Assembly (NCBI GenBank): GCA_037132395.1
Contig: JBAXPC010000002.1
Coordinates: 1 to 43,351, forward strand
DNA from: SICB01 sp037132395
Lineage (GTDB): Bacteria > Patescibacteriota > Saccharimonadia > CAILAD01 > BJGX01
Reading direction: 5' to 3'
Length of the DNA: 43,351 nucleotides
The notes below the pieces were generated by a model. The model ran no database searches, was not told where the DNA came from, and worked only from the letters and a program-made list of their open reading frames with translations. Shown piece after piece: positions 16,619 to 25,333 of this stretch; position 1 is the first letter of the stretch; each line of letters opens with the position of its first letter. A program made the position numbers and the translations under genes.

Positions 16619-17626
16619 ATGTTTAATAAACGCATCGCAATAGACTTAGGTACTGCCAACACTCGAGTTTATATACCTAAAAAAGGTTTGGTAGCCAACG
16701 AGCCGTCGGTGGTCGCAATTAGCGTTGACGACAACCGTATCTTGGCAATTGGCAACGACGCCAAGGAGATGCTTGGGCGCACACCAGATACTATTGTTGC
16801 CTCTAAGCCGCTCCGAAATGGGGTAATCGCTAACTACCGAATCACTGAGGCGCTGCTGAAGTATTTCTTGAACAAAATATCGGGCCATATACGCCTGACC
16901 CGCCCAGAGCTAATGATAAGCGTACCGACCGGAATTACATCTACCGAACGTAGGGCGGTAATCGATGCCGCAACAGCTGCAGGAGCCAAGAAGGTCTATA
17001 TTATTCGAGCACCAGTAGCGGCCGCAATAGGTGCCAATGTACCGATAGCTGCACCGGCTGGCAACCTAGTGGTGGATATCGGCGAGGGCACAACCGAAGT
17101 TGCAATAATATCGCTAGGCGGTATCGTGGCCGAGAGTTCAGTTCGCATCGGTGGCGGACGCATTAGCTCGGCGATTGCTGAACATATTAGAAAGCGTCAT
17201 GGGCTGGTCATTGGCGTTCAGACTTCAGAGGAAATTAAAAAGAAGATCGGCTCGGCCACCGCACTGGATCAGCCCAAAACGATGCAAGTAAGAGGTCGAG
17301 ATGTGGTCGGCGGCTTGCCAAAAACAATTGAAGTAACTAGTACCGAAGTAACATCGGCTATCAAAGAGCGGCTCGATGAGATACTTTTGGCCGTCAAGGC
17401 AGTTCTAGAGCAAACCCCTCCTGAGCTATCGAGCGATATTATCGACCGCGGCATGATAATTACCGGTGGCGGTGCATTGCTTCGTAATATCGACAAGCTA
17501 ATGACTAAGGTCACAGGAGTGCCTGCTTACATCGCTGAAGATCCTATGCTCTGCGTTATCAAAGGGGCAGGAACAGCAGTAGAGCATCTTGATGAATACA
17601 TCAGAAGCGTAGTGACAAACAAATGA
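16619..17626 (+). CDS. mreB: Rod-shape-determining actin homologue MreB
   Basis: Bacterial actin that positions lateral wall synthesis at the inner face of the membrane. The 335-residue product has the phosphate-1 motif IAIDLGTANT (6-15), the phosphate-2 region LVVDIGEGTTEVAIIS, and the late GGGALL adenosine motif; length is typical. mreC, mreD and rodA are not adjacent. Its stop overlaps the next start by 4 nt, linking it to the polysaccharide genes. Confidence 0.95.
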   Translation: MFNKRIAIDLGTANTRVYIPKKGLVANEPSVVAISVDDNRILAIGNDAKEMLGRTPDTIVASKPLRNGVIANYRITEALLKYFLNKISGHIRLTRPELMISVPTGITSTERRAVIDAATAAGAKKVYIIRAPVAAAIGANVPIAAPAGNLVVDIGEGTTEVAIISLGGIVAESSVRIGGGRISSAIAEHIRKRHGLVIGVQTSEEIKKKIGSATALDQPKTMQVRGRDVVGGLPKTIEVTSTEVTSAIKERLDEILLAVKAVLEQTPPELSSDIIDRGMIITGGGALLRNIDKLMTKVTGVPAYIAEDPMLCVIKGAGTAVEHLDEYIRSVVTNK

Positions 17627-18900
17627 GTGGTTTATATAAGCAATTATCTCAAATATCACAACGACTGATTGGTATTGGTACTCTTTTAATATTACTCTTG
17701 ATGCCATTCCATGCTTTTATGAGTATCTATCTTGGTTACCTTGGTGCCGACAGGCTAGTTGTTCAATCCTGGAAGGAAGTTCTAATTTTGACCATGGGAT
17801 TTTTATGGCTAATATATCAGGCCACTAAAAAGCGCTTGGCTTTCGATCTCGACACGACCAATATCCTGTTTGGATTGATAGTGCTGTTCTCGTTATTTAT
17901 TACATTTTTTGTTCGACCCAATTCTGAAGCAGTATTATTTGGCATCAAGACTAATCTTGTTGCAATCGCACTCTACTTTATTGCCCAGACCCCACTAGCT
18001 AAGCATTCAATACTTAAATCAAAACTACTCTGGGTTGTAGTAATTCCTGGCGTAATAGTATCAATACTGGCAATTATGCAGAGCTTCTTTATACCGCCAG
18101 ATTTTTTGTCTAATTTCGGCTACAACTCGAGTACCATCAGCCCTAAGCAAATTATTGATGGGTCTATTAGCTTCTTCAGGGCATTCTCTACACTCGGAGG
18201 ACCCAACCAACTCGGGGCATATCTGGTCGTCCCGCTAGTTTTTGTCTTGGTTTACGGAATACGCAATAAACGATGGTGGCTTTTAGTATGCGGGCTGCCA
18301 ATTGTAGCAGGAATAGTACTTAGCTTTTCAAGAAGCGCCTGGATTGGCGCTGTAGTAGGAGTTTTAATAGCAATATTTGTATCAATCGATAAAAAATGGA
18401 GACTATACTTTACAATAGCTTCGGTTATTTTTATAAGTCTAGCTTCTTTGCTAGTTGCAACCCAAATTAATAGCAATACCGCGATAGAAAATGTACTGTT
18501 GCATGGCCGTTATTTTGAAAATAAGATAGAGGGATCCGACAAGGGCAGGCTGGAATCTCTAGCAGCAACTTCTAGTGAGGTTACCAGAACTCCGTTTGGG
18601 CATGGGCTTGGATCGGCCGGACCATCGAGTTTTAAGGCTGACAGCCCTGTCATTCCTGAAAATTGGTATCTGCAGATTGCCTACGAAATTGGCCTGCCTG
18701 GTCTTTTGCTCTATATAGTAGTTTTTGCTAGCCTAATACGAGACCTCATACGTAGCAAATCTGACTTGCTCGCAATGAGCTTGATGGCGGCGACATTTGC
18801 GATATTGGTTATGAACTTATTTTTACAAACATGGGCAGATTCAACACTTGTTCTGATGATGTTTGCCTTATACGGCATATTTAAGGCGAATAGCAAATGA
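17623..18900 (+). CDS. O-antigen ligase/polymerase-like (Wzy/WaaL family) membrane protein
   Basis: 425 residues with about ten TM helices and the family's periplasmic-loop signature: FSRSAWIGA near the middle and a late segment with GHGLGSAGP. In Gram-positive-type cells these enzymes polymerise or ligate surface polysaccharide. The start overlaps mreB and the stop overlaps the GT4 gene (ATGA both times), so three proteins are made from one message. Exact acceptor unknown. Confidence 0.8.
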   Translation: MSGLYKQLSQISQRLIGIGTLLILLLMPFHAFMSIYLGYLGADRLVVQSWKEVLILTMGFLWLIYQATKKRLAFDLDTTNILFGLIVLFSLFITFFVRPNSEAVLFGIKTNLVAIALYFIAQTPLAKHSILKSKLLWVVVIPGVIVSILAIMQSFFIPPDFLSNFGYNSSTISPKQIIDGSISFFRAFSTLGGPNQLGAYLVVPLVFVLVYGIRNKRWWLLVCGLPIVAGIVLSFSRSAWIGAVVGVLIAIFVSIDKKWRLYFTIASVIFISLASLLVATQINSNTAIENVLLHGRYFENKIEGSDKGRLESLAATSSEVTRTPFGHGLGSAGPSSFKADSPVIPENWYLQIAYEIGLPGLLLYIVVFASLIRDLIRSKSDLLAMSLMAATFAILVMNLFLQTWADSTLVLMMFALYGIFKANSK

Positions 18901-19997
18901 AGATAGCCATAGTACACGATTGGCTCAATCAAAAGGTCGGCGGTGGCGAGAATGTGGTTTTTGAACTGGCCGAACTGTATCCGAAGGCAGATATCTTTAC
19001 TCTAGTTTATAACCCAAAAAAGTTCGATCAGTACCTCTCCAATAGAACAATAATCGAATCAAGACTGAAGTATTTTCCCGGCTTTTTAAAGAAGAGGCCA
19101 AAACTACTTTTGCCATTTATCAAAAATGCTATTGGCAGGTGGTCTTTCGACGAATATGATGTTGTTATAAGTACGTCTTCGGCTTGGGCTAAAAATATAA
19201 AGTTTAACAAACCAACAAGACATATCTGCTATTGCTTCAGCCCAGCGAGGATGCTCTGGGATAGCTGGCCTAGCTACATGACAAACCAAAAGCTAGGGCC
19301 AATCGGTAGGTTCTACATCACCAGACTAGTATCAAAATTGAGGTTATGGGATTACTATCAGGCCCAAAATGGGACACAGTTTATTGCAATCAGTGATTAC
19401 ATCGCAGGACGAATTAAAAAATACTATCATCGCGATAGCACGGTAGTATACCCGCCGGTGGAGCTGGCCAATTTTGTAGGTCTCAAAACCAAAAAGGAAC
19501 CTTACTATCTGGTGCTCTCGGTTTTGGCGAAGTATAAAAATATCGAACTCGCCATTAAGGCTTTTCGTGCCTCGGGCCACCAGCTAGTAGTGGCCGGTGA
19601 CGGCCCCGATGCCCAGCGCCTGCGCGGTATCGCCGCAGGGGCTGACAATATCAGTTTTGTTGGTCGGGTCAGCGATAGTGACAAGGTCAATCTGCTCGCT
19701 GGTGCGAAGGGGTTTATATTTTGTAGCATCGAAGATTTTGGCATTACTATGGTCGAGTCTATTGCTGCTGGTACTGGAGTAATTGCCTTGGCCGGAGGTG
19801 GAGCAAAAGAAATTGTAAAAGACGGTCAGACTGGCGTATTTTACGATTCACCAGACGAAGCGAGCCTCAATAGGGCGATCGTAAAATACGAAGCGACTAT
19901 TTTGAAGGCCGGTAGCTTCAACAATAGCTATGTTTTTGATAAATTCAATAAAGATAAATTTAAAAGAGCAATCAGTGAGGCCGTCAATGAAAGATAA
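18897..19997 (+). CDS. Glycosyltransferase family 4
   Basis: 366-residue retaining glycosyltransferase of GT-B fold. It opens with IAIVHDWLNQKVGGGENVV and has the C-terminal nucleotide-sugar site: VVAGDGPDAQRLR, FIFCSIEDFGITMVES and AAGTGVIALAGGG, with the E-x7-E pair typical of GT4 mannosyl- or rhamnosyltransferases. It is cytoplasmic or peripheral at the membrane. Overlaps on both sides place it in the surface-polysaccharide operon. Confidence 0.9.
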   Translation: MKIAIVHDWLNQKVGGGENVVFELAELYPKADIFTLVYNPKKFDQYLSNRTIIESRLKYFPGFLKKRPKLLLPFIKNAIGRWSFDEYDVVISTSSAWAKNIKFNKPTRHICYCFSPARMLWDSWPSYMTNQKLGPIGRFYITRLVSKLRLWDYYQAQNGTQFIAISDYIAGRIKKYYHRDSTVVYPPVELANFVGLKTKKEPYYLVLSVLAKYKNIELAIKAFRASGHQLVVAGDGPDAQRLRGIAAGADNISFVGRVSDSDKVNLLAGAKGFIFCSIEDFGITMVESIAAGTGVIALAGGGAKEIVKDGQTGVFYDSPDEASLNRAIVKYEATILKAGSFNNSYVFDKFNKDKFKRAISEAVNER

Positions 19998-20811
19998 TAA
20001 AGTGTATATTTTGGGTGTCAGAATAGACCTATTGACTATCAAAGAAATTAACTCACGCATAATTGATCAAGCCAAAAAGCCATACCATGCGCCACTTGTT
20101 ATTTTTAAACCTTACGTCGAGTTTTTGTCGTTAGCTTCCCGCAACAACGATATCAAGGATATTATCAATAGCTCTGATATTAATGTTGCTGACTCTACTG
20201 CAGTAGCCTGGTCAGCCAGCTACCTATACGGCCGGCCGGGTATGCGCTGGGGGTTGATATCTCTTTTTAGCAGCTTGGTGTTTAGACTGCAATCAAAGAG
20301 TTGGCTAGCTCAGATAGTGCCAGAGCAAATGGCAGGTGTTGATCAGACCATACCGTTGATGAAACAGGCCAATAAAAACCGACTCAAAGTGGGCATAATT
20401 GGTGGGCCCAAAGATACTGCAACACTCAGCCACGCCGTTACGAGTAGATATGATGATATTCGGCTATCATGTTGGTCTGGCTTTTTCGACAAATCGAACG
20501 AAACAGAAGTTGTCGAACAAATCGCTTCCAAAAAACTAGATATACTTTTTTGTGCAATGGGCTTTCCGAAGCAAGAAAAATTTATCAGTAAGTATAAACG
20601 AGTCCTAGGAGCTAAGGTCATTATTGGCGAAGGCGGCAGCTTTGATTATGACCAGCTTGGAGGCACTATTAAGAGATCTCCAGCTTTACTCAGAAGATTG
20701 CACTTAGAGTGGCTGTGGCGATTAGCATTGCAGCCGAAGCGTTTGCGTCGGCAGTTTGCTATACCAAATTTCATCCAAAAGGTCTACTCTGAGAAAAAAC
20801 GAATAAAATAA
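19987..20811 (+). CDS. WecG/TagA/CpsF family glycosyltransferase (GT26)
   Basis: Adds N-acetylmannosamine(-uronate) or a related sugar to an undecaprenyl-linked intermediate in teichoic acid or polysaccharide assembly. The 274-residue product has VYILGVRIDLLT, a NVADSTAVAW motif, MAGVDQTIPLM and the late LFCAMGFPKQEKFI and GGSFDYDQLGG segments. The start is ATG 19987, the last one before the conserved strand, overlapping GT4 by 11 nt; the upstream ATG at 19930 lies well inside GT4. It closes the mreB-linked operon. Confidence 0.88.
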   Translation: MKDNKVYILGVRIDLLTIKEINSRIIDQAKKPYHAPLVIFKPYVEFLSLASRNNDIKDIINSSDINVADSTAVAWSASYLYGRPGMRWGLISLFSSLVFRLQSKSWLAQIVPEQMAGVDQTIPLMKQANKNRLKVGIIGGPKDTATLSHAVTSRYDDIRLSCWSGFFDKSNETEVVEQIASKKLDILFCAMGFPKQEKFISKYKRVLGAKVIIGEGGSFDYDQLGGTIKRSPALLRRLHLEWLWRLALQPKRLRRQFAIPNFIQKVYSEKKRIK

Positions 20812-20835
20812 CTTTACGCTTATGTTCAAATAACC

Positions 20836-20841
20836 TATAAT
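20836..20841 (+). promoter_or_regulatory. -10 element of the zinc-ribbon/PA-repeat gene
   Basis: TATAAT overlaps an ATG at 20840, so translation from that ATG is impossible on a message made here. This supports ATG 20864 as the true start, with a leader of roughly 15 nt. Confidence 0.5.
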
Positions 20842-20863
20842 GGTTATATCTAAAAATATACTT

Positions 20864-22444
20864 ATGATTGAACTTAGTAAATGCCCCCAATGTGCCCCAG
20901 ATGACCAAGTAGTAATAGCTGGGAAAGAGTTTTGTATGCGCTGCGGTACTCCTGCAGAAGACAATAGCTTGATGGAATCTGCGTCAGCAGCAGCAACTTC
21001 GGCTAGCAGCTCGGCTGATAGTCTGCAGTCGCCAGCAGTTGCAAAATTCAACACAGCGCCGCCTGCGATTATACCAATCCAACCCATGGGTACAGATTTA
21101 ACACCAGCTCCAGCAACACCAGCTCCAGCAATACCAGCTCCAGTAACACCAGCTCCAGTAGCTCCAGCTCCAGCAACACCAGCTCCAGCAATACCAGCTC
21201 CAGTAACACCAGCTCCAGTAGCTCCAGCTCCAGCAACACCAGCTCCAGCAACACCAGCTCCAGCAACACCAGCTCCAGTTCTAGAATCAACTGGCAGTTC
21301 TGTTGCCGAGCTCGATAAAACTATTTCAGAGCTTAGTGCAACTCCTACCATAGCAACTATTAATCCTGAATTACCCCAGGACGCACAATCAACCCTGCCC
21401 AATACTGCCGTAACTCTCGACCCGATCAATACAGCAGTACCACCAGGCGTCGTTACTCCAGAGGCTCCTGTAATGCCCGCAGCTCAAGTTTCTCAACCCC
21501 TGCCTCCAGCAACCGACGCCCCATCTACAGCGATGCAAAATCCTACAAACCAGCAGCTCAATGCCTCAGACATATACCTGTCAGTAGATGCTCAAGTACC
21601 AGCTCCGCTGCTTGCTACGCAGCCGCTAGCTACACCCCCGCTACCTGCCACCAATTTGCCAGCCAGCACTTTACCGCAAGAGCCAATGCAACTGAGCGAG
21701 CAAAGTGGAGTATTGAGCGATGCCCAGTTCGATGAACTACAAAACTCACTGGCACCAGCCCCGCCACCAGTAGATAGCTTAGCAGCTGTCAGCAGCCCTG
21801 CCCCAGTAGCACCGCCTGAGCCTACTGAGGCGATCAGTCCGCAGCCAGTTGCCGCCCCACAACAGTCTAACGATATTTATTCAAGTCCTATAGCGCCTAG
21901 TAATTTAGCCGTCAATTCTGCTGCAATCGAGCAGGTATCAGCTGGTCTACCAGATGCTTCAAATAAGACCTCATCTATCAAGAAAGTACTCAAGCCAGCC
22001 AGCGTTGCAGTTAGTATCGTGACGTTATTTATGGTTGGTGCGTACATATGGAAAGTTAACTATCCAAACCTAGCTTTCAAAATAGCTAGTGCTAAAGCCG
22101 GGATCGTAGCAACAGTGCCGGGGTATATGCCGAGTGGCTTTGACTTGGGTGGTGAAATACAAACCAACCCCGGATCTATCAGCTACAGCCTACAAAGTAG
22201 CCATTCTGGTAAAAAGATCCTAATATCGCAGTCTAAAACCGACTGGGATAGTCAGGCTCTTGCCGAAAATTACGTGGCTCCCAAAGCAGAGAATTACCTA
22301 GCCCTACAGGCTCAAGGATTAACGGTATACATACTGGGTAAAAACCAAGCTACATGGGTTAATCACGGAACGTGGTACAAAATCGAAAGTTCTGACTCGT
22401 CTCTCGACCAAGACCAGATCATCAGAATGGCTACTAGCCTGTGA
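20864..22444 (+). CDS. Zinc-ribbon, Pro/Ala-repeat membrane protein with DUF4367-like C-terminal domain
   Basis: 526 residues in four parts: an N-terminal zinc ribbon (CPQC and, 17 residues later, CMRC), a long disordered Pro/Ala/Thr region with twelve tandem five-residue xPAPx units, one TM helix (about 385-405), and a C-terminal domain (VPGYMPSGFDLGGEI; ATWVNHGTWYKIES) resembling DUF4367. The ribbon is predicted cytoplasmic and the C-terminal domain extracellular, so it could act as an envelope sensor or scaffold; that is inference. It overlaps the next gene by 4 nt. Confidence 0.7.
   Translation: MIELSKCPQCAPDDQVVIAGKEFCMRCGTPAEDNSLMESASAAATSASSSADSLQSPAVAKFNTAPPAIIPIQPMGTDLTPAPATPAPAIPAPVTPAPVAPAPATPAPAIPAPVTPAPVAPAPATPAPATPAPATPAPVLESTGSSVAELDKTISELSATPTIATINPELPQDAQSTLPNTAVTLDPINTAVPPGVVTPEAPVMPAAQVSQPLPPATDAPSTAMQNPTNQQLNASDIYLSVDAQVPAPLLATQPLATPPLPATNLPASTLPQEPMQLSEQSGVLSDAQFDELQNSLAPAPPPVDSLAAVSSPAPVAPPEPTEAISPQPVAAPQQSNDIYSSPIAPSNLAVNSAAIEQVSAGLPDASNKTSSIKKVLKPASVAVSIVTLFMVGAYIWKVNYPNLAFKIASAKAGIVATVPGYMPSGFDLGGEIQTNPGSISYSLQSSHSGKKILISQSKTDWDSQALAENYVAPKAENYLALQAQGLTVYILGKNQATWVNHGTWYKIESSDSSLDQDQIIRMATSL
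21101..21280 (+). repeat. Twelve 15-bp tandem repeats with a 60-bp higher-order period
   Basis: Each 15-bp unit encodes five residues (x-P-A-P-x). Units come in the order TPAPA, IPAPV, TPAPV, APAPA, and this 60-bp block is repeated, indicating block duplication. It lies inside the coding sequence and keeps frame. Confidence 0.95.
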
Positions 22445-22782
22445 GCGACAAAGCCTGGGAAGATCTAATAGACCTCATAGATAGCAAATACACTCTAGAC
22501 ACAACTGAAAAAAGGCAAGAACCCCTCGAAGACAATCGTAAGCTGAGCGAAAATATAGAATCTATAGGTTTCGAAAAAGACAATATCAAGTTTAAGATCG
22601 AACGCATTACAGGGCCACGAATAATTGACAAAAAGACATTCTATTCTGGCCAGGGAAGCTCTAATAGAGTCCAATATATCTACGATCCAGAGGAGACCTC
22701 GTCAAAAGTAGTTTGTTATAAGCAGTTGCCTGATGGGCACTATAACGAGATATCACCTGAAGATCTAATGATGTCATCTTAA
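22441..22782 (+). CDS. Hypothetical acidic protein
   Basis: 113 residues, charged and soluble, no recognised domain. The GTG start overlaps the previous stop (GTGA), so it is translationally coupled to the zinc-ribbon membrane protein and probably works with it. The C-terminal half (RVQYIYDPEETSSKVVCYKQLPDGHY) looks beta-rich. Confidence 0.65.
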   Translation: MSDKAWEDLIDLIDSKYTLDTTEKRQEPLEDNRKLSENIESIGFEKDNIKFKIERITGPRIIDKKTFYSGQGSSNRVQYIYDPEETSSKVVCYKQLPDGHYNEISPEDLMMSS

Positions 22783-22788
22783 TTCTGG

Positions 22789-22794
22789 TATAAT
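22789..22794 (+). promoter_or_regulatory. -10 element of gltX, leaderless arrangement
   Basis: An extended -10 (TGGTATAAT) ends 7 nt before ATG 22802. No Shine-Dalgarno is present. Confidence 0.65.
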
Positions 22795-22801
22795 ATGGGC
22801 T

Positions 22802-24223
22802 ATGAACAAAGCTATTAGAGTACGATTTGCCCCAAGTCCGACAGGTTTCTTGCACGTAGGTGGGGTTCGAACTGCCTTATTTAATTATCTTTTCGCTAAG
22901 GCTAGTGGCGGCAAATTCATATTGCGCCTTGAGGATACCGATAGGGAGCGATTTGTAGAAGAAGGAGTCGATCAGATTATCAGCTCGCTCGATTGGCTAG
23001 GCCTGCACCCAGACGAAGGTGTTTGGTTTGAGGAGCTGGCAGGCGAGCACGGCCCCTACGTGCAGTCCAAGAGGCTAAATCATTATCGCCAGTATGCTAA
23101 CGATATGATCAAATCTGGCCAGGCCTACTACTCCAGGACTTCACCTGAGCAATTAGAGGCTTTAAAAAATGAAGCAATGCTAGCTAAGCAGCCTTTTGTT
23201 TATAACCACTCAATGGAGCCAGCATCCGACAACGATACCGATACCGAAGGGCTACCTATCAGGCTCAAAGTGCCTACCGGAATCACCAAATGGACAGACG
23301 AGGTAAGGGGAAGTTTCGATACCAAAAATGAGCTTATCGATGACTTTATTATTATTAAGGCCGATGGCTACCCAACGTACAATTTCGCTAACGTCATTGA
23401 TGATTATCTTATGAAAATATCCCATGTTATTCGTGGCGACGAGTTTATCAGTAGTACAGCTAAGCATGCCTTGCTTTACGATATGTTGGGCTTTGGCAGA
23501 CCTGCGTGGGTACATTTGCCGCCAATTCTCGGCCCTGACGGAACCAAAAAACTCAGCAAGCGCGATGGCGATGTCAACGTGCTCGATTATAAAGCCAAGG
23601 GCTACCTGCCAGAGGCACTGCTCAACTTTTTATCACAACTGGGCTGGAACGACGGCACTACTCAGGAGATTTTTAGCCCCGAGGAGCTGATAGCTAAGTT
23701 TAGAGTTGACCGTATCCAGAAAAGTCCAGCCGTTTTTGATGCCCAGAGATTAGATTGGATGAATGGCGAATACCTCCGCAATAAGCTCTCTGAGGATGAG
23801 TTTATAGAGCATGTTAAGCCATATCTCCCAGAAACCTGGCTAGAGGATCAGAATTATTTCAAGACCGTTCTGAGGCTCGACCGTGACCGCATAAAAAGGC
23901 TTGATGAAGCAAAATACATTATGGAAATATTTTTTGAGACTCCAGACGTCGACAAGCAGTTACTTTATAAAAAAGACGATACAAGTGCTGTGACTGCCTG
24001 GATAAACAACACAATCACATCCCTCGAGGGCAATCAGTTTACTCACGATAGTATCGAAAAAACCCTTCGCGAGCTAGCTGGAGAGATGAACGTTGGAGCT
24101 GGCCAGTATTTTTACGTTCTGCGGGTAGCACTGACCGGCCGTACAGAAGCACCTGGACTATTTGATATATTTGCTACTCTAGGCCATGATGAGTCGCTAA
24201 AAAGACTCAAAGCTACAATATAG
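22802..24223 (+). CDS. gltX: Glutamyl-tRNA synthetase
   Basis: Charges tRNA-Glu (and possibly tRNA-Gln, for later amidation) with glutamate. The 473-residue class I synthetase has the HIGH-equivalent PSPTGFLHVGG (11-21), LRLEDTDRERF, and the KMSKS-equivalent KLSKR (250-254). Whether it is discriminating cannot be told by eye. Its stop is only 2 nt from that of the convergent nrdB. A tRNA-Glu gene lies at 28381. Confidence 0.96.
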   Translation: MNKAIRVRFAPSPTGFLHVGGVRTALFNYLFAKASGGKFILRLEDTDRERFVEEGVDQIISSLDWLGLHPDEGVWFEELAGEHGPYVQSKRLNHYRQYANDMIKSGQAYYSRTSPEQLEALKNEAMLAKQPFVYNHSMEPASDNDTDTEGLPIRLKVPTGITKWTDEVRGSFDTKNELIDDFIIIKADGYPTYNFANVIDDYLMKISHVIRGDEFISSTAKHALLYDMLGFGRPAWVHLPPILGPDGTKKLSKRDGDVNVLDYKAKGYLPEALLNFLSQLGWNDGTTQEIFSPEELIAKFRVDRIQKSPAVFDAQRLDWMNGEYLRNKLSEDEFIEHVKPYLPETWLEDQNYFKTVLRLDRDRIKRLDEAKYIMEIFFETPDVDKQLLYKKDDTSAVTAWINNTITSLEGNQFTHDSIEKTLRELAGEMNVGAGQYFYVLRVALTGRTEAPGLFDIFATLGHDESLKRLKATI

Positions 24224-24225
24224 GT

Positions 24226-25260
24226 TTATTCCCAATCTAGGGTTCCGCCAGTTTGATACTCTGTCACTCTAGTTTCAAAAAAGTTTTTTTCCTTTGATAG
24301 GTCAGCAGCCTCGCTCATCCATGGAAAAGGATTTTTGGTGTGGTACTGCTTTGGTAGCGCAACAGCAGACAGACGCCTATCGGCGACATGTTCGATGTAT
24401 TGCTTAAAGCCATCAGCATTCATTCCGAATATTCCGTTTGGAAAAACATTCTGGGCGTATTTATACTCAAGCTCGGTGGCTTGCTTTACCAAATCAACCA
24501 TTCTGTTCTGAAAATCTTCAGTCCATAGTTCTGGCTGTTCTTCTCTGATGGCGTTTATCATATTGATGCCAAAGTTTAGGTGCTGCGATTCGTCACGCAT
24601 GATGTATTGGATCTGCTCGGCACTACCTACAAGCTTATTCTGGCGCTGAAAGCCAAAAATCACTGCAAAGCTAGAGTAAAAAAAGATGCCTTCTAGGATT
24701 AGCGAAAATACACATAGGTTTTCTAAAAACTTTTGGTCGTTCTCGAATGTTCCGGTACGGAAGCTGTCATCAAAAATGCCCTCATTAAAAGTTAGGATAA
24801 ACTTTGCCTTACTGAAGTGTGATGACTTTTCGCGGTACATATTAAATATCTTTCCGCCATCAAGGCCTAGGCTCTCTACGATGTATTGGTAGGCGTGTGT
24901 ATGAATCGCCTCTTCATAGGACTGACGAAGCAGGTACATTCGGCACTCCGGGCTGGTGACATGCTTGTATAGAGCTAGCACTAGGTTATTGGCTGCAATA
25001 GAGTCGGCTGTAGTAAAAAACCCCAAAGCAGTTTCAAATGCTTGGCGCTCGTCGGCAGTCAACTGGTCTGATTTCCAAAGTTCGATATCGTCTTGCATTG
25101 CAATCTCGGTAGGGAGCCAGTGGTTAGCATTGCCGGCCAAATAGGCATCCCAGGCAAAATTATGCTTCATTGGGTGTAATTGTATGACATCGGCATCCTC
25201 GCCGTTAATGATTCGTCGCTTATTGATATCGGGCCTAGTTTCGGACATTTTGAGTGACAT
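24226..25260 (-). CDS. nrdB: Ribonucleotide reductase class I beta subunit
   Basis: Radical-generating subunit for deoxyribonucleotide synthesis. The 344-residue ferritin-like protein has the metal ligands Asp86, Glu117, His120, Glu190, Glu224 and His227 in family order and the radical tyrosine at Tyr124 (EAIHTHAY), so a tyrosyl-radical enzyme is expected. The start at 25260 has AAGGAG 7 nt upstream; a second ATG at 25248 is possible. It lies 73 nt after nrdA and is presumably co-transcribed. Confidence 0.95.
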   Translation of the reverse strand: MSLKMSETRPDINKRRIINGEDADVIQLHPMKHNFAWDAYLAGNANHWLPTEIAMQDDIELWKSDQLTADERQAFETALGFFTTADSIAANNLVLALYKHVTSPECRMYLLRQSYEEAIHTHAYQYIVESLGLDGGKIFNMYREKSSHFSKAKFILTFNEGIFDDSFRTGTFENDQKFLENLCVFSLILEGIFFYSSFAVIFGFQRQNKLVGSAEQIQYIMRDESQHLNFGINMINAIREEQPELWTEDFQNRMVDLVKQATELEYKYAQNVFPNGIFGMNADGFKQYIEHVADRRLSAVALPKQYHTKNPFPWMSEAADLSKEKNFFETRVTEYQTGGTLDWE

Positions 25261-25333
25261 TATAATACTCCTTTTATTTTAGTTATTTTCTGAATGTTAC
25301 TGGCCACATACAAGCTTGCTCTTGGCATCGTTA

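Noticed and set aside
21101..21280. CRISPR-like array
   Set aside because: Units are 15 bp, contiguous without spacers, and encode in-frame xPAPx peptides.
20722..21429. 235-codon open frame on the minus strand
   Set aside because: It is the complement of the Pro/Ala repeat region, giving an artificial GAGVAGAG-type sequence; the plus strand has a zinc ribbon, TM and domain.
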